DNA from: Nemertoderma westbladi
Lineage: Eukaryota; Xenacoelomorpha; Nemertodermatida; Nemertodermatidae
DNA length: 35,598 bases
NCBI GenBank assembly: GCA_032718475.1
Contig: JAUCBJ010005561.1
Coordinates: 1-35,598, forward strand
Direction of reading: 5' to 3'
Shown here: positions 27,288 to 35,598 of the stretch, in pieces
Numbering within the stretch: the first letter of the stretch is position 1
How the letters are laid out: every line of letters begins with the position of its first letter
Position numbers and translations under genes: made by a program
The notes under the pieces: generated by a model
Seen by the model: the letters and a program-made list of their open reading frames with translations, nothing else
Database searches by the model: none
What the model was told of the DNA's origin: nothing

Positions 27288-27700
27288 TTGGCACTTCTCT
27301 TACCAAATCAGTTGGCTGATGCACTTCGTCACTATGTTGGAGTGGATCAGCATGCATTCTTAACATTCCTGGGAGGCTTAAATGCAAGTCTGCAACAATC
27401 ACCTACATCGCCCTGGGTCTATAGCAATAGTGTTAACGAAATTCCGTCCATCTTCAGGATTTTATCTCTAGAAATGGATTGTTTTCGGCTGGAACCCAGT
27501 TCAAGAAGCGAACTGGAAAGCTATGGACTCATAGTGTACCCAGTGGTCACAAGTCCCAGATAGACCATATCCTGTTATGTAGGAAATACAGGAGCTCTAT
27601 ACAAGACTGTAATGCATTTACACTACGACCCTTCTCCAGTGATCACCGCCTTATTGTGGCCAAGGTAAGACTTAGTCTGCGTGCTACTAGAATAACGTAA
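27288..27700 (+). pseudogene. LINE endonuclease, C-terminal part
   Basis: Two frames: the first (27288-27563) has LGGLNASL where apurinic-type endonucleases have GDFNA. The second (27479-27700) has the end of the fold, KLWTHSVPSGHKSQIDHIL and SDHRLIVAKV, with the conserved ID and SDH residues. The frame changes around 27470-27480. Confidence 0.75.
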
Positions 27701-27716
27701 TCTGCCTTGCCGCGGC

Positions 27717-29210
27717 ATGACTGGTCCTCTCTGTTGCAACACCAGGCAATCATCCCAGGCATGGAGATCGATCAACTTGCTTGGTGGTCGAAAAAGCCAA
27801 CCAACCACCAAGGTTAAGGCTGAATCACCAGCCGATCGCCTCAATGGATGGAAGGCCCACTTTGAAAAGCTCCTCAATAATGACAGGGTATTGCCTGATA
27901 ACTTTATAGAAGTAAAAGTGTCTGCGTCTGTACTCCAAGATATTCCCATTGGTGATATCTCCTTTGCAGAAGTGAAGGCTGTTGCAAAGAGCATTAAGAC
28001 CAATCGTGCCAGTGGAGTAGATGGTGTTCCCCCTGAGGTCTTTAAAATACCTGAGTGTTTAAAGCCCGTCATAATCCCCATCATAGTAGACATGTACCGA
28101 ACAACAAGAGTCCCACAAGAAATGAAAACAAATAAGTTGGTGCCAGTTCCCAAGAAGGGTAACCTAACACTCAATGGTTCTTTTCGTGGAATCTCATTGA
28201 TCTCGATTGCTGCAAAGCTATACAATAGAATTCTATTAAATCGCATCAGGGATCCCATTGAGAGACTGCTCCGTGGAAATCAGAATGGGTTCCGTAAAGG
28301 TCGTGGGACCATGGAGCCCATTTTGGCACTTAAAAGGATAATTGAAGAGTTATCAAAAAAGAAAGACCGGCATCTGGATGTTATCTTTGTTGACTTCTTC
28401 AAGGCCTTTGATTCAGTCTCTCGCTCACGGATGTTCAGCATACTTTCATTATATGGGATTCCTCATGAAATTATTGCAGCAATCAGATCAGTATACGATG
28501 GTTCGACAACATTTGTGTCTACTGTTGACGGTGACACAGAACCATTTGAAGTGTTATGGGGCGTCCTCCAGGGAGACACACTGGCACCATTCTTGTTCAT
28601 AATTGTTGTTGACTATGTTCTACGCATATCCTTAGATCATCATAATGATGATGGGGTGATGATAACTCCACCTACTGTCTCCAGAAGTCGAGGAAATCCT
28701 GCCAAGTACCTAACTGATCTAGACTTTGATGATGACTTAGGAGTACTCACAGAATCACTAGAGGGAGCCCAACGGCTCCTCAGCTCATTAGAACATGCTG
28801 CTTCTAGTGTTGGTCTTTTTATTAACTCCAGAAAGACCAAAATGTTGACAGTTAACTTTGAAAGTCCTCAGCAAGTCTCTGATCGGATGAGCATAAGCTC
28901 AAAAGATGGTATGCTTGAGCATGTGGATGAGTTCTGTTACCTGGGATCATGGATCCGGAAGTCAAGTGAGGACCTTCGAATACGTTAGGGAAAGGCATGG
29001 GCAGCCTTGAATAGGCTTTCCAGGATTTGGAAGTCACCGAGAATTAATCGGAAACTTAAGGTCCGATTATTTAGAGCAGCAGTAGTTCCAGTACTCCTCT
29101 ATGGGAGTCCATGCTGGGCTCTAACTGCTGAGGACACCAAATCTCTGGATGGCACATTCACAAGAATGCTACGCCGGGTTCATTGTGTCAAGTACAATGC
29201 ACACATATAA
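27717..29210 (+). pseudogene. LINE reverse transcriptase
   Basis: Residues run continuously from the region before RT (SPADRLNGWKAHFEKLLNND) through NGFRKGRGTMEPI, VDFFKAFDSV (catalytic Asp), WGVLQGDTLAPFLFI, and LDFDDDLGVL, the FADD box with Ala changed to Asp. SVGLFINSRKTK and FCYLGSWIRKSS follow. A single in-frame TAG at 28986-28988 interrupts it; the same frame continues with KVRLFRAAVVPVLLYGSPCW to 29210. The stop is a point change in an otherwise readable frame. Confidence 0.85.
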
Positions 29211-29262
29211 CATTGGAGGTGTCTCATTGGTTCCCCCAAGCTTGACACTAGAACAAAATCGC

Positions 29263-29512
29263 CTCCGCTTTGCAGGACATTGCTTTCGCCGTGAGGAACA
29301 GCCATTGCTTTCGCCGTGAGGACCAGCCAGTGCATAATCTTGTACTTTGGCAGAGTCATGGAGTGAATAAGCATGGTGGACAGCCCATGACTTTCTTGAG
29401 ACGCATCTTAAAGGACACTGGCCTTGAAGATGCGGATGATCTAGCAAATGTCATGGGTGATAGGGAGTTGTGGCGGTGCAATTTTGTTGATAAGCCGGCA
29501 CAGCATTCTTAA
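29263..29512 (+). pseudogene. LINE C-terminal region
   Basis: LRFAGHCFRRE, then after a frame change DQPVHNLVLWQSHGVNKHGG, RRILKDTGLEDADDLANVMG and DRELWR, ending DKPAQHS. The frame change is caused by a 25-bp tandem duplication (29278-29302 and 29303-29327, one mismatch). Confidence 0.85.
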
Positions 29513-29569
29513 AAATGCAGCTGCAATGCAGCATGCCGATCCTAGTATTCCTAGTAGTAGTCACTATGT

Positions 29570-30040
29570 TGGAAATGGCTTACAGCAGTGGGGGTCTGCG
29601 TATAACAGTTTGGCATCAGAGTCTCTGAGTATGGTAAGGAGTGTTTTCCAAAATGTTTTTGGATTTGTTCGATGTGTTGTTGCTAATATCTCAATGTCAG
29701 TTGTATAAGAATGCCGACATATTAGATGTTCGATGTTAAGTAGTACTGATTAAGGCTCATTATGTTTTCGTGCATAGTTCCCATTGATTTTGTTCCTTTG
29801 TTTTGAGTATGTGTATGGTATAAAGGCAGCTGATGCTTTTTGTAGCGTCGTAATTAGTTGGTTCACATTTGTGTCCAGCGAATGAAGATTGGGATCAAAG
29901 TCATAAAGTGTGTTTGCGATTTGGCGTTGCTATGATATGAGTTGTTGCTTTGTAGCTTTAGAGTAGTCGTATTTTTTTTTGTTTGCATCGTAACGTAGAA
30001 TGTTTACACTATCATCATAGCCATCTCGAGTTAACTGGTT
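29570..30040 (-). pseudogene. Upstream part of the second, antisense LINE (linker between endonuclease and RT)
   Basis: On the minus strand: GYDDSVNILRYDANKKKYDY, then YDFDPNLHSLDTNVNQLITT and LQKASAAFIP, then NPKTFWKTLLTIL in shifted frames. This is the pattern between endonuclease and RT in Jockey/CR1/L2-type LINEs. Stops and a frameshift show decay. Confidence 0.6.
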
Positions 30041-30530
30041 GAACTTTAGGGTCTGTATACGGGTTTATGAAGGTCCTGAATCCGATGGAATCAATAAAAA
30101 CAGCACTGGATATCTAAAACTTGTGCTTTTATGTGATGGCTACGAAATTTGGTGCAAGCACAAAAATTTGCCATATTGCGCCTAAACATACGTGTAGCAA
30201 ATAAGAAATGTATTGCATTAGAATCAGCAACCCATAAAGCCTAAAAATGTGAATTTAAAGCATCGTATAAGTGAATTAACAATTTTGTATTCAAACCGAA
30301 AAGTGCTGAATACTTGATTTTTTCATTTTTTTGCCAAAAATTGCAACTTTCAAATTTTATGAAAATTGTTCACTACTTATAATTTTGGTGCTGCAAAATA
30401 ACCACCCCGGTACATTTTTTCGAAATTTTTCTTTTTCAGTCGGATTCGGAATAGTGAAATCTACGTATAAACAAATAATCAGACACTTTCGTTAATATTT
30501 GATGAAGATAATATTAGAGGGAGGGTCAAT
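30041..30530. other. Remainder of the composite
   Basis: AT-rich, no ORF. Might include the decayed 5' part of the antisense LINE. Confidence 0.4.
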
Positions 30531-30545
30531 ATGACACCCACCACA

Positions 30546-30556
30546 CCCCCCCCCCC
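30546..30556. repeat. Poly(C) tract, C11
   Basis: Follows GGGTCAATATGACACCCACC, echoing the arrangement at 26691-26731. Confidence 0.9.
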
Positions 30557-30644
30557 GGTATTTGTACAACATTTTATAGCCCAGTACTTATAGGGTTAAA
30601 GAACACTATATATCATAATTAGAAAATATTCCTATCTATAACCG

Positions 30645-30985
30645 GCCTGCTGCATTGTAGCTACACTTTGAGATGCTAAGATGGCTTAAGATAATTTTTT
30701 TTGTTCAGGCACCACCACGCAGTCTATTATTGTCCGAGAAATGGAGGGGGCTTTGCCCAAGTCACAAGCTTGGGGTATCCAATTGGACACAATTATCTAT
30801 AGTGTCTGGTTGGAGATGTGTCCATTGTATTTGACATAGTGAAATGAATTCTTGCAAGAATGTCGGCGTAGCAAGCAGTATTGTGAATGTGCCACCCAGA
30901 TATTTGGTATCCTCAGCAGTTAGAGCCCAGCATGGACTCCATTGGAGTACTCTGCTCTAAATAGTTTAACCTTAAGTTTCTGATG
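30645..30985 (-). pseudogene. Fragment of the RTE-like LINE
   Basis: On the minus strand AAACTTAAGGT, TATTTAGAGCAG, GGAGTCCATGCTGGGCTCTA and ACTGCTGAGGA match the LINE at 29055-29140. Further matches run to CCCCAAGCTTG, and GTAGCTACAATGCAGCA at about 30647-30665 corresponds to its 3' end. Internal deletions and a small insertion are present. Confidence 0.75.
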
Positions 30986-31146
30986 TATCTTATTTGACTT
31001 CCATATCTTGGACTATATATATATATATATACATATATATTTAGTTAACTCTCCCAGAATATGAAATTTATGTTCTAGAACAAAAAACAAAATTGTCAAA
31101 ATGTGGGTACACAGGGCATAGTGATAACTAAATTAAATATAAACAA
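30986..31146 (+). promoter_or_regulatory. Upstream region of the LRR gene
   Basis: Contains a (TA)n run with TATATATATACATATATA (31014-31040) and TTCTAGAA at 31073-31080, 67 bp before the ATG. Either may be part of a promoter; nothing proves it. Confidence 0.3.
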
Positions 31147-32862
31147 ATGGATAAAATACCAGCCGTGATTCTTAACAACAACTGCAACCGGCTATTAACT
31201 TTAAAAGAAATCAGCATTGTCAACATAACCCGGGCATTGGTTGCTGGAATAGTTAAAGCAGAAACTCTGAGATGGAAAACCCGTGAACAAAGCTTTGTGA
31301 GTTTGCGTGGAATGTCATGGATACTGCGGCGGCTCTCGACATTAAGGAACATGTTTGATTATGAACAAGACCATGATTGGGGCTATATTTATAAAGATTT
31401 GTTCGAACTTTATAGCTATAAGGTTTCGGCAGCCTACTTTCTTAAATTCGATATACGCTGGTACATTCTACACGCCTACATTATGGCATTTAAACAGTTG
31501 CAATTGAAGTTTAAGGAATTACCTTCTCTGCCATTTTTATATACACCTCGTCAGGAACCAACCTTGGCCGGCATCATGGAAACCTATGGGGATATTTATT
31601 TAAATAATTTAGGTCCCGTTGAACTCTGTCTGGACAAAGAGTTTGTTAATGAATTTTCTATAGATATCATTAATCCTCTTATAGGGTGGATTCCAAAGTT
31701 AGCAAATGTTTTGACAACATTACAGATTCCTATATGTAGGCCTGGTTCATATGATGTTAGAGTGGCGAGAGTTTTTAGCAGTGGAGTTACATTTAATCTG
31801 CTCACATTTATAAAGATAAATGGCATAAATGATGCCATTCTTGATGATATCTTTAAAAGTTGTCCCAACCTAGAAGTTCTGAATATTTCTTATACTGCCA
31901 TCACCTTCACTGCACTAAGTCATGTAACGCGACTGGGAAGCTTACGTGTACTCACTATTATGTCTTGCCCAAAGGTATCAGTCACTGATATAGTCGGATT
32001 ACAGAAATTGCTTACAAAAGTCAAAATTATTACAGATAAATCGATTGGCATTCTCCAGAATTTAATTGACAGCCAATCAAATATTGATTTCTGCTTCCGA
32101 TTTTTCAAAATAGACAATAGATTTTCTTTGCCTCCCATCATAGAATACATCAGGGATTTCCTTATTCCACATTGCCAAGATAAAATCCAGAGGCTTGTGT
32201 TGGTAGTTACAGATGATGAGGACTTCAGATTATTCGACCAACTTAAAGAGTTTCCTAATCTGTTTCAGCTGGATATATCATGGTTCATTATGGATGTTTC
32301 AAGTTATTTTGATCTTATATCACTAAGCATTCGTAAAGGTATTAGTCTACCTCAAGTCATGCATTTGAAGCTCCGTGATCTGCCCTTTCTGCCAGGCAAA
32401 TTAGAATTTCCAGAACCATTGGCTGATTTAGCACACATATTTCCAAACATCACGACGTTGCAATTAAAAACTAGTATGACTTTTATGAGCCCCTCTATAA
32501 ATAGAGTGATGTCCATCAACACTCTTGAAATACATACACATCGATACCAAAGTCTAACATCGATACTGCGATCTGTGTCATCTTTTTCTAAACTCACAAT
32601 TACCTTAAGTGATTTCTTTGATGGATGTCCCGCTCATAACAGGTTGTTGGAAGATATCAATAAAATCGTGAATTCGGGGAATTTTGATGATCTAAAGGAC
32701 TTTAGTTTGTACTGCAGGTTCTTTGGTAATGCCAATGGGATTGGTAATTGTTCGGTCTTTATGTCAGAAACACTGGCAGACTCGGTATGGAGACGTTGCA
32801 AGAAGCTTGAGCATTTCAGAGTTTCAATTAACAATTTATTTAATATAATTTATCGATTTTAA
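31147..32862 (+). CDS. Leucine-rich-repeat protein, intronless
   Basis: 571 residues in one exon. No signal peptide or membrane segment. Residues 1-60 (LTLKEISIVNITRALVAGI) may be a degenerate F-box-like helix pair, but I would not assert it. From about residue 190, irregular LRRs appear: CPNLEVLNISYTAITFTALSH, GSLRVLTIMSCPKVSVTDIV, then FPNLFQLDISWF, FPNITTLQLKT, INTLEIHTHRYQSL, LKDFSLYCRFF and CKKLEHFRVSI. The spacing and Cys placement recall F-box/ZYG-11-type LRRs that act as substrate receptors of cullin ubiquitin ligases. Intronless genes of this size with LRRs often belong to expanded, fast-evolving families. The long open frame with normal composition makes a real gene likely; exact function is unknown. 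Confidence 0.8.
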   Translation: MDKIPAVILNNNCNRLLTLKEISIVNITRALVAGIVKAETLRWKTREQSFVSLRGMSWILRRLSTLRNMFDYEQDHDWGYIYKDLFELYSYKVSAAYFLKFDIRWYILHAYIMAFKQLQLKFKELPSLPFLYTPRQEPTLAGIMETYGDIYLNNLGPVELCLDKEFVNEFSIDIINPLIGWIPKLANVLTTLQIPICRPGSYDVRVARVFSSGVTFNLLTFIKINGINDAILDDIFKSCPNLEVLNISYTAITFTALSHVTRLGSLRVLTIMSCPKVSVTDIVGLQKLLTKVKIITDKSIGILQNLIDSQSNIDFCFRFFKIDNRFSLPPIIEYIRDFLIPHCQDKIQRLVLVVTDDEDFRLFDQLKEFPNLFQLDISWFIMDVSSYFDLISLSIRKGISLPQVMHLKLRDLPFLPGKLEFPEPLADLAHIFPNITTLQLKTSMTFMSPSINRVMSINTLEIHTHRYQSLTSILRSVSSFSKLTITLSDFFDGCPAHNRLLEDINKIVNSGNFDDLKDFSLYCRFFGNANGIGNCSVFMSETLADSVWRRCKKLEHFRVSINNLFNIIYRF

Positions 32863-32915
32863 ATTATTATTACTTATTTAGCATAACTTCTATTAGAAAA
32901 ATTATTAATATTCAT

Positions 32916-32921
32916 AATAAA
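32916..32921 (+). terminator. Poly(A) signal AATAAA
   Basis: Lies 54 bp after the stop codon of the LRR gene, at the usual distance for a short 3' UTR. Confidence 0.5.
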
Positions 32922-33689
32922 ATATACATGAGTTTATAAAACATACAAATATACATACAAGAGTCTACAAGAGACTAATCCCCATAAAGTCCACCCAGGG
33001 ATGGGCCGGCAGGCGCCAGGACAGCAGCCGCATTGCCCACCAGACACAATGATGCCACGCCACAATGATGCGCTGTAGTAGAAACCAGTGGGAGCACGGC
33101 TCATGCATCATGGTGTGGAGGTGGGACCCGATCTCCTGGATGGATCTCGAACGAAACAGGGTAGAATATATGCCCCCGCTCGATCACCACCGCATATTTC
33201 ATGTTCTTCCCCTGCTTGGCTCCCTCTGCACCACGACCCCATTTGAGTCAGTTTGGTCAATTTGTCAATTCAATCAATGAGTTGGCAATTTGGGTCAGTT
33301 GGCGGTGACTAGGGGCGAGGGGGTCAACCACTGTAACATCGCAGGTTAGCGTTCGACCCTGTGACCAAGGCACGAGTGTCACCCCAGAGTCTTCGGCAGT
33401 GTCTTGATGGTTCTAGAATGGAGGGAACCCCACAGCTGAGCAATACACGCCTCATAATATCATTGACCATGGTGTGGTAAGAAGTGTGGTGTAGCTTGTA
33501 AACCTTTTATAGTTTAATAAGAAATCACTGTGAATAACTAAATTATATAATTCAGAACCAGCCGTTTGCCTAAACTTAAACCTAACAAATAACAAATAAA
33601 TACATAAATAATAACTGTGAAGTGAGATAAAGTAACGTTTTATTTGGCCATTATTTATGCCATGAATTATGCAGAACGTCTACCCCAGA
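32922..33689. other. No supported gene; GC-rich patch
   Basis: 33000-33300 is clearly more GC-rich than its surroundings. Near 33345-33360 GCGTTCGACCC resembles an RNA polymerase III box B, with TTGGCGGTGACTAGG about 50 bp before it as a weak box A, so a tRNA-derived repeat is possible. TTCTAGAA at 33411-33418. Confidence 0.35.
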
Positions 33690-33800
33690 ACTGGTACTAA
33701 ATTAACAACCATTCAAGGATGCAAGACAGATATAAGACCTGGATAGTGTATAGTCCCTTTACCACATTCTTGTCGAAGTGAAAACTAACCTAGCCTGCAT
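33690..33800 (-). mobile_element. SINE body, 5'-truncated
   Basis: Matches the SINE at 20945-21188 over ACTGGTACT, AAGGATGCAAGACAGA, ACCTGG, TAGTCCCTTTA and the GAA-CGAAAACTAACC-like end. The tRNA head is missing or unrecognisable. Confidence 0.55.
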
Positions 33801-34102
33801 CATGTGGAGAGACATTAATTCAAGGCATATCGGATTTGACAAATACACCAATTGGGATAAATTATTTGTACCTCCAGTCTATCTAATCTTAGTCTATCTA
33901 GTCTACCTAATCGATCTTGTCTATCTTAAAATATCTAGTAGTGCAGAGTTCAGTCAATCAATAGTTATTGAAGTAATACAATAAGTAAATTAGGTAAAAC
34001 CTCCGATTAATTATTTACATTGTTGCTATGGGAAATTCAATTTGCTAATGACAAATGTGAATTTATCAGATTTTACCTGTCTTGATTTGATTCTGATCTG
34101 AA
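33801..34102. other. Spacer
   Basis: A short CTATCTAATCTTAGTCTATC repeat lies at about 33880-33930. The 68-codon ORF at 33778 is a read-out of it. Confidence 0.45.
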
Positions 34103-34230
34103 GGCGTTGCAGCTCAGTTGATTGAGAGCAGAGCTGACAATTTATTCGATGTAGGTTTTCAGCCCTCCAGGGGTCAATAAAATGAGTACTATTTGAATTA
34201 CTATGAGCAAAAATTGGCAAAGGAGTAGCA
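34103..34230 (+). mobile_element. tRNA-derived SINE or tRNA relic
   Basis: GGCGTTGCAGCTCAGTTGAT followed by TGAGAGC is a good box A with tRNA D-arm form, and GTAGGTTTTCAGCCCTCC is a weakened box B at the right distance. It ends in CAATAAAATGAGTACTA. The anticodon arm does not fold convincingly, so not a functional tRNA. Confidence 0.55.
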
Positions 34231-35109
34231 CCCAACACTAACTATCCAAAGTTATATAGTCAGTCAGGAGACCATATCCAACAGCTCCTCATATTTCTGT
34301 CTGAACTGTTTGAACTGTCTGAACTTAGAAAGCTGTAGCCTAGGGTAAAGCTACACATTGGTCGTATTTAGCATCAGCTGTTCGTAGGTGTAAGCGGATT
34401 CAATTCCATTGCACTATTCACCTTAGAATGGGACCAGTGGCATTTTCCGATATAGTTGGGGAGATGAGATTACCAATATTAATCTCGCCTCATAACCAAG
34501 TTTGGGGGTGGACACAAGCCCTAAAGCCACAGAGAGAGGTGAGAGGTCAAACCACCTCGGAGGGAGAACAGCTAGTAGAGGCTAGCAGCGGGGGAAACAC
34601 TCAGAGGGAGTGCCAAAGTGACAATTAATGTATTAGCCAATAGCAGGGCGGGAAGCACGTGATTAGTGATAGGAAAGCATCCACTGGGTACAGAGGGCCA
34701 AGTACAGTAAGAGGTGAAACCAATATCTGTGTATATCAATCATATAATATTCTGTATTACTGATTTACTGGTCAGTTCATTAGTTACACAGTTGCAGACT
34801 GGTCATAGTTTATGACTGTCACCGCCACTAACATCACCAATTAATCTGTGCAATTCTGCTGTTATATCTGTGTTATCGTGATACCCATTACATACTGATT
34901 GTGCTATTATCGTTCGGAGTATTAATATTGAGAAACAGAAACTCTATCATTTTCCCTGATGGCCTTTGGCCAAAGCGACTTAGTACAACTGCCCAGTAGA
35001 ACAGTGACGCGAACAAATCTAACCTGGTCGGTATCTTAGGATCCCATCACAGTCATAAACTGGCAGCCTACCAACTAAACTGTGACTGCAGAGAAAGGAG
35101 AAAGCAAAG
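34231..35109. other. Possible LTR or leader of a retroelement; no gene proven
   Basis: 34540-34720 is GC-richer (CCAATAGCAGGGCGGG, GCACGTGA). 34807-34819 (AGTTTATGACTGT) is inverted at about 35048-35060. With the ORF that follows, this could be the 5' end of an LTR element running out of the window. Confidence 0.3.
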
Positions 35110-35334
35110 ATGGTGGAAGAAGGAACGCCCCGATTATCAGAAGGAGAGAGAACACCGCCGCAGACCCCGGATGACACCAACCAAACGATCCGTGAGGCTG
35201 AGACGCGACGGTATTGGCCTGCCACGCCGGATTTGCCACCGAGGGATGATCCTGCTACCCAATTTATGTGCCGTTATTCCCGACACCAGGGGGGAAAGCA
35301 CCGATGCTGTTGGCGGAATTTTCAGACCACTTGA
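35110..35334 (+). CDS. Hypothetical ORF, possibly the start of a retroelement gag
   Basis: 74 codons, polar and Pro/Arg/Thr-rich (TPRLSEGERTPPQTPDD, ATPDLPPRDDPATQ). An overlapping frame (35171-35434) stays open for 87 codons, so a frameshifted longer protein is possible. No domain is recognised. GC content is higher than in the surroundings. Confidence 0.25.
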   Translation: MVEEGTPRLSEGERTPPQTPDDTNQTIREAETRRYWPATPDLPPRDDPATQFMCRYSRHQGGKHRCCWRNFQTT

Positions 35335-35598
35335 TTCCGGCCAGTCACCGGATATTGGGAGTGGAGAAGGAGTTTATCTGAGATGCAAGATTGCGGGTAG
35401 AGAAAAAGCTTCATTGGTTGGATATAATCTTTAATGTGACTTGAACTCTGATTGAACCTTGATTGAGAATAATTTGGGCTTCCCCACACCAATATACCAA
35501 ATATTCACAATAATACATGAATATATAAATTCCTACAGTAAATTATTTAATTACCCACTGTTCGCTTTAGATTTTGACCTAACTAATGTTCCCCATTT
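35335..35598. other. Window end, AT-rich
   Basis: Nothing recognised after 35434. Confidence 0.4.

Larger units (their letters stand above)
27280..29560 (+). mobile_element. RTE-like non-LTR retrotransposon, 5'-truncated and broken
   Basis: Holds the endonuclease C-terminus, the full RT core and the C-terminal region, ending in TAGTAGTAG. Damage: degenerate endonuclease, a frameshift inside it, a gap before RT, an in-frame TAG at 28986, frameshifts near 29200 and at the 29278-29327 duplication. It is inserted in sense orientation into an antisense LINE. Two other fragments of the same family lie at 3295-3550 and 30645-30985. Confidence 0.88.
26655..30599. mobile_element. TTAA-flanked composite (piggyBac-like ends, tentative)
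   Basis: The left edge reads TTAACACTATTAAAACCGGG and the right edge, reversed, TTAACCCTATAAGTACTGGG, both starting with the TTAA that piggyBac elements duplicate. Just inside, both ends also share GGGTCAATATGAC followed by CC-rich sequence, though in direct orientation. Inside are two LINEs, one within the other. No piggyBac transposase is seen. Confidence 0.35.

Noticed and set aside
27623-28258. 211-codon minus-strand ORF
   Set aside because: Lies opposite the LINE reverse transcriptase, whose motifs on the plus strand are unmistakable.

Overview
This is an AT-rich, intron- and repeat-rich animal nuclear DNA window, most likely from a marine invertebrate. The evidence is eukaryotic: a Rho-family GTPase with a CAAX box, a signal-peptide exon ending in a GTAAGT splice donor, tRNA-derived SINE heads, LINE, LTR, Tc1/mariner and hAT-like elements, and a frequent TAGGCCTA-type octamer of a kind I associate with marine deuterostomes. 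I cannot name the species. No bacterial, phage or CRISPR features are present.

Only a few intervals look like host coding sequence: a 38-codon secreted-peptide first exon (911-1024, minus); an ORF made of 22-residue repeats (4803-5456, plus); an intronless, atypical Rho-like GTPase (11667-12230, minus) with a duplicated fragment of itself just upstream; a small C-x2-C...C-x2-C ORF (22052-22402, minus); a weak 77-codon ORF (26402-26635, plus); and a 571-codon intronless leucine-rich-repeat protein (31147-32862, plus).

The remainder is layered repeats. At 1.5-4.7 kb there are imperfect and perfect inverted repeats, a hAT-like MITE, a 5'-truncated LINE tail between perfect 54-bp direct repeats, and a 0.95-kb element with terminal inverted repeats. 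At 7.0-8.7 kb a palindromic Tc1/mariner derivative (TA-flanked) was invaded by a GGGG/CCCC-ended MITE, with a sister copy 19 bp outside it. At 9.19-10.88 kb lies a 63-bp satellite (about 27 units) with higher-order structure. At 13.34-17.33 kb lies a GC-rich, decayed Ty3/Gypsy retrotransposon on the minus strand with near-identical LTRs and deletions in protease/RT and in the integrase core. At 20.3-25.4 kb several copies of the GGGG-ended family, two long-range inverted repeats, a SINE and a roughly 150-bp tandem array are interleaved. At 26.65-30.6 kb there is a nest: TTAA-flanked ends, inside them an antisense LINE, and inside that a sense RTE-like LINE with a broken ORF; a third copy of that LINE lies just downstream.

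The most intriguing signals are (i) a MITE family that carries and tandemly multiplies a CTCF-core-like motif (GCCCTCTAGCGG); (ii) the Rho-like protein whose switch I threonine is glutamate and which lacks five residues after switch I; (iii) the octamer TTCTAGAA, recurring at least nine times, including just upstream of two ORFs; and (iv) long perfect hairpins and long G/C homopolymers in an otherwise AT-rich background. All functional statements are inferences from sequence alone.
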